A stretch of DNA of 64,000 nt from an uncultured Marinobacter sp. (GTDB taxonomy: Bacteria; Pseudomonadota; Gammaproteobacteria; Pseudomonadales; Oleiphilaceae), in the NCBI RefSeq assembly GCF_947488835.1, contig NZ_CANLBK010000001.1, positions 620,001 to 684,000 of the forward strand, given 5' to 3'. The notes beneath the pieces were generated by a model. That model had not been told where the DNA came from and did no database searches. It saw only the letters and a list, made by a program, of their open reading frames with translations. This document shows positions 8,635-15,804 of the stretch, piece after piece (positions within the stretch are counted from its first letter, which is position 1; each line of letters begins with the position of its first letter). The position numbers and the translations under genes are program-made.

Positions 8635-10056
8635 ATGTTAAGGAAGACATTAGAAAACCTCCCTCTCACGAAGCCATACTTGGCTGTTACAGCGATTGCT
8701 GTGCTAATTTTTCTCCCCACCTGGATCAGGCTCGCGGAAGCCTGGCTTGAATTCGAACAGGTTCTGGCACACGGTCTTGCAACTGCCGTCATCTTTCTTG
8801 GTCTTTTGTTGATTCATCCGCCCAGCCACGTCGAACGTCCATCAACACCGAAGCCCTACCACCTTGCAGGCGCAGTTCTTTTAGTTGCGACAACGCTGAT
8901 TTGGGGTCTGCTGGAACTGGTTCGCATCGATACTTTAGCCTACCTGTTGCTGCCCGTCGGACTGATTGCAACGGCCTGGGCAATGCTCGGATTGGCGCGA
9001 ACACTGGCATTTCTCCCCTACGTTTTCCTTCTATCACTGTCACTGCCTATCTGGGCAGACCTTGTTCCAGCTCTGGTTGACCTTGCAAGTATTGTTGTAG
9101 GCACGTGGGTAGGTTGGTTCGGAATGACCGCCCTCATTGAAGGCAACAGCATCACCCTGCCCTACGGCCGCCTCCTCATCGCAGACGGCTGTTCCGGCAT
9201 ACGTTATTTTGCGATTGCCATTTTGCTGGCAATGATGACTTCCATCCTCAACGACTACCGTTGGCGGGATTGGCTCATCACCTTGCTGGCTGCCATAACC
9301 TTAGGTCTTATCGCCAACTGGGTACGTATAACCGTCTTGGTTGTGGTTGCTTACGAAACTGATATGCAAAGTGAAATGCTTTCTGATCACGAAACCATGG
9401 GCTGGGTCGTATTTGGCGCCTTTATCCTTCCGGCCCTATACTTTTCGCCAGTTCGTAGACGCATCACAAAACCAATCGTGCCGGCTGAGAACGGAATCAA
9501 CTATAAAAAAGGTATCGCTGCAATTGCCATTGCAGCGATTCTTGGGCCGGTGGCGCTCCTATTTGCCCAAAGCACAGCTAGCGTAAAACCGGAATGGGAA
9601 CTTAACCTCCCTGATTTCCGGCAGGTTCAGGCCGGCAAGCTGCCATTACCTATCACCATCCCCAGCGGACTGAATGAGCAGGTATGGCGCTCCGGAAATA
9701 CTTGGATATCACTCGCACAAAGCCAGAAAAAAAGCACTACTGAAAAGCTTGTCCCCTATCTGCCTCAGTTGTTCGATACGTCTGTTTGGCACATAGAAGA
9801 ACAGCTGGAGCCCGGCCTCAAGGTTTATCGCAACATCCTTACCAGAGATAAAGTACTGGTGGCTCAATGGTATAAGGTAGGCTCGCGAAAAATCTGGAGC
9901 TACCGCAACGCCAAGCTACTCCAAATTCCAGCGGCACTTGCAGGTGAAACACGATTTGCACTGGTTACTATTCAAACGTTCTGTGGAACTAAAGATTGCA
10001 CCGACTCACTTACTAAAGTGCAAACCACAGCATCTTCAGTTGATAGCCAAAACTAA
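8635..10056 (+). CDS. xrtA: Exosortase A (XrtA) fused to an EpsI-like domain
   Basis: Polytopic membrane transpeptidase-like enzyme, 473 residues, that processes PEP-CTERM proteins at the cytoplasmic membrane. About eight hydrophobic segments fill the first 310 residues. The proposed catalytic residues of the family are all visible: Cys186 in ADGCSGIR, Arg231 in NWVRI and His252 in DHETMGW. After the last membrane segment (about 290-310) a periplasmic domain of about 160 residues resembles EpsI (WELNLPDFRQVQ..., SRKIWSYRNAKLLQI), which is a separate gene in some exosortase loci; no separate epsI was found in this window. The neighbours are substrates (7810 and 12936) and the PrsK/PrsR regulators. 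Confidence 0.94.
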   Translation: MLRKTLENLPLTKPYLAVTAIAVLIFLPTWIRLAEAWLEFEQVLAHGLATAVIFLGLLLIHPPSHVERPSTPKPYHLAGAVLLVATTLIWGLLELVRIDTLAYLLLPVGLIATAWAMLGLARTLAFLPYVFLLSLSLPIWADLVPALVDLASIVVGTWVGWFGMTALIEGNSITLPYGRLLIADGCSGIRYFAIAILLAMMTSILNDYRWRDWLITLLAAITLGLIANWVRITVLVVVAYETDMQSEMLSDHETMGWVVFGAFILPALYFSPVRRRITKPIVPAENGINYKKGIAAIAIAAILGPVALLFAQSTASVKPEWELNLPDFRQVQAGKLPLPITIPSGLNEQVWRSGNTWISLAQSQKKSTTEKLVPYLPQLFDTSVWHIEEQLEPGLKVYRNILTRDKVLVAQWYKVGSRKIWSYRNAKLLQIPAALAGETRFALVTIQTFCGTKDCTDSLTKVQTTASSVDSQN

Positions 10057-10338
10057 TTAACTTTTATAAGGCAATTATCATAACCTCGCAATAAAGATTA
10101 AAAAACATACAGTTTAACATTATTTAACAAAATCCAACTTCAAGTCATTTCTCTAACTTCATCCCAACTACCTGTTACCCCATTCGTTATTCCTAGAATG
10201 CGGCTTTCAGGCGCTTATCCATACGACATATATCGCCCTTCCCTCCTAGATTATACTTTTTTGCCTGACGACAAACGTCACGGCGACAAACCTTAATCAT
10301 GCTTTTATAGATGCTACATATGAACCTTGGGAGCGCCT

Positions 10339-11988
10339 GTGGATAGCACCTCTACCGAGTCTGCAATCACTGAATGGATCAACATCCTGGGGGAATCCCA
10401 AGTAATCGCCGCTAAACCAGCGGATTTTGGTGCCTCCACGATTGGAATTAAACGCTCTATTCCGGCAGTACTTCGCCCGGAAAGCCAGGAACAGGTAGCT
10501 GCAATTTTGCAGGTTGCCCAACGGTGGCAAGTTCCCGTCTATCCCGTTAGCACCGGCAATAACTGGGGTTATGGCAGTGCGAACCCTGTTGAGGATGGCT
10601 GCGCCATCTTGGACCTTAGCCGGCTGAACCGTATTACCGGTTTCGACTCGGAAATGGGCGTTGTCACCGTTGAGCCAGGCGTGACTCAAGCTGCTCTGAG
10701 AGACTTCCTCGATCAGCAAGAAGGTGATTTTCTGGTTCCGGTGACCGGCGCAGGCCCCACCTGCAGCATTCTTGGCAACGCTCTAGAGCGAGGTTACGGA
10801 ATCACGCCAATTACTGACCATTTTGCAGCTGTCACCAAAATAGAAGCGATCTTGCCTGATGGCAGTCATTACCGAACACCCCTCAGCGAACTTGGTGGTT
10901 CGGAGGTAGACGGGCTTTTCAAGTGGGGCCTTGGCCCTTATATGGATGGGCTTTTCAGTCAGGGAAATTTCGGCGTGGTTGTAAATATGACCATTGCCCT
11001 TGCACCAGCACCGGAAACTGTGACGGCGTTTTTCTTTTCCACCAAAGACGACGCCAAACTGGAAGCATTAGTACCTACCGTAAGGGCGGTGTTGCGAGCG
11101 CTCAGCGGTTCGGTTGTGGCGATCAATCTGCTCAACAACCAGCGCATGCTCTCAATGATGGCACCCTTCCCCGAAGACGAGGCTATTGAAGGCGTTCTAC
11201 CTGCGAAAGTAATCGAAGATCTTGCCAAACGCCATAACGTTCCGGCTTGGAGCGGAGTTGGGGCGATTTACGCATCAAAGGAAGTAGCCCGAGCCGCCAG
11301 GCGCACGTTAAGACGACTGCTCGGCCCAGTAACTGACCGCCTTATTTTTATCAACCAGCGCAAAGTTGAAACCGTGCGAAAAGTTTCCCGCATGCTGCCC
11401 GGCAATCTGGCTACACGAGTTAGAGGCATGACAGATACCCTCGCGGGCGCGTTAGAAATCATGCACGGCAGCCCAAATGACGTCGCTTTGGCATTAGCAT
11501 ATTGGCGCTCGGGTGCCCTGCCAGCTCACGGACAACCCAAAAACCCTGCACGAGATGGCTGTGGGCTCATATGGTTCGCGCCGCTTGTTCCCATTCGGGG
11601 AAAAGACGTTCGCCGCTATACCAATATGATTGAAAAAATTTGCCCGCAGTACGGCGTGAATCCGCTTATTACATTAACGACGGTAAATGAGCGCTGCTTC
11701 GACTCCACGGTTCCATTGCTATTTGACCGCAGTGACGCCGAGGCAACTGCAAGGGCTAACAATTGTTATCGAGCGCTATTGGAGGCCGGAAAAAAGGAAG
11801 GCTTCCTACCCTACCGTCTTAACATCAATGCGATGGACATCCTCAATGGCGGCTCTGCTTTCTCCATGATCGCCAACAAACTAAAAACTGCAGTCGACCC
11901 GAATTTCATCCTGGCACCCGGGCGATACGTACCCAGGGTTAACACCGCTCCAGAATCAACAATCACCCCGAAATCTGACCAGCTATAA
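10339..11988 (+). CDS. FAD-binding oxidoreductase (PCMH / vanillyl-alcohol oxidase type)
   Basis: A 549-residue flavoprotein. The N-terminal half is an FAD-binding PCMH-type domain with VYPVSTGNNWGYG (about 73-85), a mid-domain VTVEPGVTQAALRDFL and PVTGAGPTCSILGNALERG, the stretches that wrap the isoalloxazine and pyrophosphate in p-cresol methylhydroxylase and vanillyl-alcohol oxidase relatives. The C-terminal half fits the substrate-cap domain of that family. No signal peptide is seen, so it is probably cytoplasmic. The frame is open from a TTG at 10327, but GGGAG is correctly spaced before the GTG at 10339. The gene is 54 bases before the PEP-CTERM-associated acyltransferase, so the two may act in one pathway. 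The substrate is unknown. Confidence 0.85.
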   Translation: MDSTSTESAITEWINILGESQVIAAKPADFGASTIGIKRSIPAVLRPESQEQVAAILQVAQRWQVPVYPVSTGNNWGYGSANPVEDGCAILDLSRLNRITGFDSEMGVVTVEPGVTQAALRDFLDQQEGDFLVPVTGAGPTCSILGNALERGYGITPITDHFAAVTKIEAILPDGSHYRTPLSELGGSEVDGLFKWGLGPYMDGLFSQGNFGVVVNMTIALAPAPETVTAFFFSTKDDAKLEALVPTVRAVLRALSGSVVAINLLNNQRMLSMMAPFPEDEAIEGVLPAKVIEDLAKRHNVPAWSGVGAIYASKEVARAARRTLRRLLGPVTDRLIFINQRKVETVRKVSRMLPGNLATRVRGMTDTLAGALEIMHGSPNDVALALAYWRSGALPAHGQPKNPARDGCGLIWFAPLVPIRGKDVRRYTNMIEKICPQYGVNPLITLTTVNERCFDSTVPLLFDRSDAEATARANNCYRALLEAGKKEGFLPYRLNINAMDILNGGSAFSMIANKLKTAVDPNFILAPGRYVPRVNTAPESTITPKSDQL

Positions 11989-12042
11989 CTTAGATACACC
12001 CGGCATAACAGCTCCCTGAACGGGAATATATGAGGACTCATA

Positions 12043-12846
12043 ATGCAAACCGGCCAACAAACTCACGAAAACGTCAGCACCATTTTTAACTCAGTATTTA
12101 ATGTCCAGCTGGCCACCTCTCCTGAGGTAATTAACGAAGTTTATGAACTTCGATATCAGGTTTACTGCATCGACAAGCCATTCGAGGATCCCAACTGCTT
12201 CGCCGACAAGCGGGAGCACGATTCATACGACCCACAATCTGCGCACGCTCTCATTCGCCACAGAATGACGGGAGACAGCGTTGCGGCCGTTCGTCTCGTT
12301 ATGGCCGGGGATAATCCGGAACAGGCCAGTTTTCCCATGGAAGGCCCTTGTTTGCACCGTATGGACCAAGCGGCACAGCAAGCTCTCGCGGACGCGCCGC
12401 GCCAGCAGATCGCTGAAATATCCAGAATGGCTGTCAGTAGAGAGTTCCGACGACGGCTTACCGAGGAAAAATCAGTCTCCGGCATCAGCGAGCCCGCATA
12501 CTACAGCGATTCGGAGAACGGCAAGCGCGCCATGCCTTATATCAGCCTCGGGCTATTCTCTGCAATTCTCCAGATGTCCGTAAAGCACGGGATAACCCAT
12601 TGGATGGCGGTCATGGAACCTGCACAACTGCGCCTGTTGAAGCGATTTGGCGTGGAATTTGATCATGTAGGGCCCGTTATGGAGTACCACGGCCGCCGTC
12701 GTCCTGCCTTCACTGAGGCTGCGTCACTAATTGAAGGCATGAGGAATCGCCGTCCCGATGTTTGGTCATTGGTTACTGAGGGTGGTCGATACATACCGGA
12801 AAAAGCCAATACCGGCTCGATGGTATACCCCAGACAGGTTGCATAA
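12043..12846 (+). CDS. PEP-CTERM/exosortase system-associated acyltransferase
   Basis: A 267-residue protein related to N-acyl amino acid and acyl-homoserine-lactone synthases in the GNAT fold. The hallmark region ELRYQVYCIDKPFEDPN (about 37-53) matches the ExxF/Y-R-xVYC type start of the family, followed by RHRMTGDSVAAVRLVM and EISRMAVSREFRRR, which resemble the acyl-carrier binding and substrate strands. Such proteins are consistently encoded in exosortase A loci (TIGR03694-type). Their product is not established; acylation of an amine-bearing small molecule is the family-based guess. GAGGA lies 8 bases before the ATG. It closes the plus-strand run that started with the FAD oxidase and ends at a bidirectional terminator. 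Confidence 0.9.
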   Translation: MQTGQQTHENVSTIFNSVFNVQLATSPEVINEVYELRYQVYCIDKPFEDPNCFADKREHDSYDPQSAHALIRHRMTGDSVAAVRLVMAGDNPEQASFPMEGPCLHRMDQAAQQALADAPRQQIAEISRMAVSREFRRRLTEEKSVSGISEPAYYSDSENGKRAMPYISLGLFSAILQMSVKHGITHWMAVMEPAQLRLLKRFGVEFDHVGPVMEYHGRRRPAFTEAASLIEGMRNRRPDVWSLVTEGGRYIPEKANTGSMVYPRQVA

Positions 12847-12861
12847 TCTCGACTTGTAACA

Positions 12862-12894
12862 ATAAAGCCCCGCTTCATCATAGCGGGGCTTTAT
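12862..12894. terminator. Bidirectional terminator between convergent genes
   Basis: ATAAAGCCCCGCT and AGCGGGGCTTTAT form a perfect 13-base stem around a seven-base loop (TCATCAT), A-rich on the left and T-rich on the right. It should stop transcription from both the acyltransferase (plus) and the PEP-CTERM gene (minus), whose ends it separates. Confidence 0.92.
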
Positions 12895-12935
12895 ACCATC
12901 AGCACAGTTATTCAAACGTTATTGCCGTCCAAACA

Positions 12936-13745
12936 TTATGCTTTTGCTGCTTTTCTTCTGCGTGAAAGACCAAGACCCGCGAGGCCCATACCCAGCAGGG
13001 CCAGAGTACCTGGCTCAGGCACCATCTCTACAGCTGTAATTCTAAACTTAGTCTGGAAGTTGGTAACAGCATTCTCTGCCGTCACAAGCCCCACACATCC
13101 GCTTGGTGCTCCGGCTGCTGCACAGCTTGGATCGCCCAATGCGGTCAGGTTTGCCAGGTTCAGAAACAGCGAGTAGGTGTAGCCGCTATAATCAAACTCC
13201 GATTTGAATTCATAGCTTCCATCCATGAGGAGATCAGCACCGCTTACGTCCGCAATGGTGAAAATGTCGGCGCAGGGATCTCCTATTGGTTCGACACACC
13301 CTCCAGCGTTGAGAGTTTCTGTGAAGAAGCTGGCAAACGTTGTATCCGCCGCTGGAAGCGAAGGAGCCGCCGGCATGAATGGAGTCAACGTGAGTGTGGA
13401 TACCAAATCAAAGCTGCTCAACGCGGTGCCTACAGCAGGTAGTTCATTATTGGTGTGGGTGAATACCCCACCGTTAACATAGCCTCCACCGGTGATCAAA
13501 CCGCTTGCTGCACTCGCACTCGAAATCCCGACAGAAGATTGAGGTCCGTCCCCAACGCCCCACGAGAGAAGGTTAGTGCCTTCCCCGGAAACAGAGCCGG
13601 TTCCGCCAGTGTCGGTAATATTCTCGAATACACTGTCTACGTTAAAACCCCAATCAGTAACCAAAGCAGCATTGGCAGATTGCGCGCCGAGTGCAAAGGG
13701 TACGATAAGGGAGGTTAAAAGCGTTCTTTTCAGGGATGTTTTCAT
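12936..13745 (-). CDS. PEP-CTERM protein, THxN-type
   Basis: A 269-residue secreted protein with a clear signal peptide (basic start, hydrophobic core, cleavage near ANA, about residue 26) and a PEP-CTERM tail VPEPGTLALLGMGLAGLG followed by SRRRK. The middle carries FTHTNNELP (about 95-103), the THxN-type motif seen in a family of PEP-CTERM proteins of unknown function, and two pairs of cysteines. It is a second XrtA substrate. AAGGAG is well spaced before the ATG. The gene is transcribed against the xrtA block and has a 500-base upstream region with repeated palindromes. I found no sigma54 site or riboswitch there, so it seems regulated differently from the gene at 7810. Confidence 0.9.
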   Translation of the reverse strand: MKTSLKRTLLTSLIVPFALGAQSANAALVTDWGFNVDSVFENITDTGGTGSVSGEGTNLLSWGVGDGPQSSVGISSASAASGLITGGGYVNGGVFTHTNNELPAVGTALSSFDLVSTLTLTPFMPAAPSLPAADTTFASFFTETLNAGGCVEPIGDPCADIFTIADVSGADLLMDGSYEFKSEFDYSGYTYSLFLNLANLTALGDPSCAAAGAPSGCVGLVTAENAVTNFQTKFRITAVEMVPEPGTLALLGMGLAGLGLSRRRKAAKA

Positions 13746-14243
13746 TGTTGTCTCTCCTTGTAATGAAAGCGCTTCAGATGGAATTTCATATAAAATTCAC
13801 GTCGGCGCTGCTTGGACATTCAGCATCATCCATGCCATATCGTTAAAGTTGTTATCTTTCAGCAACGTGAAATATTGTCAAATCTAAACTTCGCTGACAT
13901 AGAACCTAGGTGTAAGTATCTTCGACACCTAAGCGCTTAAAATATGTCTCATCGGACGTCATGTTGTTTTTAACGAAGCGTTCAAGGCGACCGAATATAA
14001 CAAAATAATTAAAAAACCTATTTTTATAGTCGCTTTTTGACTAAACGATTTTAATTGTGGATATACGTACTACAAGCCTCGTAAATTATTCTGACGCCAG
14101 AAATATAAAGTCGCCAGTAGGGCAGTTCCGGTGAGAATCTTTGCTATTCTGTAAAAAAGCTCTAACAAGCGGATTGGCGGGTAAAAATTGTTTTTTTTTT
14201 ATTTCACTCTTATGGAAGAGTAAAAAGAACAAAGGCCTATAAA
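13746..14243. promoter_or_regulatory. Divergent intergenic region with repeated palindromes
   Basis: This 498-base AT-rich gap must hold the promoters of the PEP-CTERM gene (minus) and the CDP-alcohol phosphotransferase (plus). The palindrome AAGCGCTT occurs twice (13767-13774 and 13931-13938). The second copy abuts an inverted repeat, TAGGTGT / ACACCTA (13907-13913 and 13925-13931). A run of ten T lies at 14191-14200, 44 bases before the plus-strand start. No coding sequence is evident. Confidence 0.5.
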
Positions 14244-15119
14244 ATGAATAAAGATAATAACTTCAACACTTTGAAGGAACGTGAATGGTCTCTTTATTCG
14301 CAAAGAGGAGATTATTTTACGCGCTGGTTTGGCCTACCTGTTTCACTGCGCATAACCAACCTGTACCTGAACTTGGGGCTGAACGAAAATCATGCCTCAG
14401 CCTCAATGTTCATTACCGGCCTTATCGGCGCTGCACTGATGATCCTGGGGCCATGGGGTATTTTTTTAGGTGCTTCCTTTCTGGTACTACACCACCTGTT
14501 TGACTATGTGGATGGCCAAATTGCGAGGCACCATGGCCGTGCAAGCGTAAATGGAGCCGTGCTGGATCGCTGGAATCACTTCCTGGTAGAGTCGGCAACC
14601 TTTCCCTGCCTTGCGTTCGGTCTATATCTGGATAGTGGCCAGACGTGGCCCTGGATTGCGGTGTGGATACTGTATATATGGAACCGTTTTCGTGTTTTGC
14701 TCGCCCAGCTCCCTGCAAACATATTGTCGGAAGAACTTTCAAGGTACCCAGCGCTCGAACGGGAGATGATGCGAATGAATCTTTCTAATGGGCGGGAGCA
14801 ACCGGCTAATGCCGAACCCATTACCAGTGATGTCAGTAACAAAGCAATAGCAAAACCGAAACGTGAAATCAGGTCTTATATTTCGAGTATGCGGGTCGCA
14901 AGCACATCCTATAACGGCTTTACGATACTGCTTTGGTTTGGCGCGGCAGTGGATCTCGTAGCCATGCACTTTTTTTCGCAGGATGGCGCGATTGAGGCAG
15001 TAATTATCATTCTGACAGCCTATGCCATTCTTAATATTCTCGATTATTCATGGACTTACATCAGCTCGGATAGGGTAGCTTTAGAGCTCACTGCCCGGCT
15101 CAAAAGTTTTTCAAAGTGA
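14244..15119 (+). CDS. CDP-alcohol phosphatidyltransferase family protein, His in place of the fourth Asp
   Basis: Membrane enzyme of 291 residues, expected to transfer a phospho-alcohol from a CDP donor to an acceptor alcohol at the membrane. The signature D-x2-DG-x2-AR-x8-G-x3-D-x3-D begins at Asp87 (DYVDGQIAR) and is intact up to Asp108, but the fourth acidic position, the proposed general base, is His112 (LDRWNHFL). Hydrophobic segments before and after fit the usual six-helix fold, and a soluble insert of about 50 residues (175-215) precedes the last two helices. It opens the variable island and precedes a dead flippase gene. A role in decorating a polysaccharide with a phospho-alcohol, or in making an unusual lipid, is an inference from location. 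Confidence 0.82.
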   Translation: MNKDNNFNTLKEREWSLYSQRGDYFTRWFGLPVSLRITNLYLNLGLNENHASASMFITGLIGAALMILGPWGIFLGASFLVLHHLFDYVDGQIARHHGRASVNGAVLDRWNHFLVESATFPCLAFGLYLDSGQTWPWIAVWILYIWNRFRVLLAQLPANILSEELSRYPALEREMMRMNLSNGREQPANAEPITSDVSNKAIAKPKREIRSYISSMRVASTSYNGFTILLWFGAAVDLVAMHFFSQDGAIEAVIIILTAYAILNILDYSWTYISSDRVALELTARLKSFSK

Positions 15120-15143
15120 TAAGGCATTTCGTAGCTGCAACTC

Positions 15144-15587
15144 ATGTCCATTAGCCAGAAAGTCATTAAAAGTGCCGGGTTTCTACTCGGTTTACAGCTC
15201 ATACATCGTGGTTTAGGGATTATCAGCACCTTCATCTAGGCTCGACTGCTTACTCCCGATCACTTTGGCATCGTTGCACTACTTACTATCGCATTACATT
15301 TTTTCAAATTATTAGTAGAAACCGGCAACCGACCATATATCATTTAAAAGTCAGTACTAGCAGACGAAGATCCTGACACAGCATGGACGCTGGATCTCCT
15401 GTCAAAATCTCGGATTGCTGCGCTTATAAACTGCACATCATCTTTTATTGCAGCTTGGTTCATCAATGACCTCGAACTTACACTTGCTCTCGCAGAAACT
15501 TCATTGGTTGTTGCCATGGTTCAGTCACTGGATCTATCAGACCATCATTTCCTCGTTCAGTTTTTGTTCTTGGTACCTTGCATGTAA
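15144..15587 (+). pseudogene. Remnant of an oligosaccharide flippase (Wzx/MurJ-like) gene
   Basis: Read in one frame from the ATG at 15144, the sequence begins like a polysaccharide flippase (SQKVIKSAGFLLGLQLIHRG, then ARLLTPDHFGIVALLTIA) but meets TAG at codon 32 (15237) and TAA at codon 68 (15345). The same frame keeps flippase-like residues (DTAWTLDLL and a hydrophobic stretch) until a third stop at 15585. An intact flippase would have about 480 residues, so the gene is broken by nonsense mutations and by loss of its 3' three quarters. Bases 15588-15768 hold no gene I recognise. A different, intact flippase is at 31110-32552 and probably replaces it. Confidence 0.8.
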
Positions 15588-15804
15588 CAACAGCCGCACG
15601 ATGTACCGGAGTTATTGGATTCTGATTTCTTAGGGGGACAGAGGAATGGAACCACCTTCGCCACCTCGTAAACCTGGCCCGCCAGAAACGAAAAACTCCA
15701 AAGTTACCCCTTGTACACTGGAAGCCTAAAAAATGTAGCTTTATGTTACCAAGCCAGCGGATTATCCTATGCACCACACAGGGAGTCATGCAGCAGGCAG
15801 ATTT

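Noticed and set aside
13981..14038. Terminator-like pairing of GCGAC with GTCGC followed by T residues.
   Set aside because: The loop would be close to 40 bases and the stem only five, which is too weak for a terminator.
14191..14200. Run of ten T upstream of the CDP-alcohol gene as a phase-variable tract.
   Set aside because: It lies 44 bases from the start codon in an AT-rich region with no defined promoter around it, so a slippage switch cannot be argued from sequence alone.
15478..15789. A minus-strand frame of 103 codons across the end of the flippase remnant.
   Set aside because: It is antisense to the flippase remnant, has low-complexity Arg/Trp-rich content and no family features.
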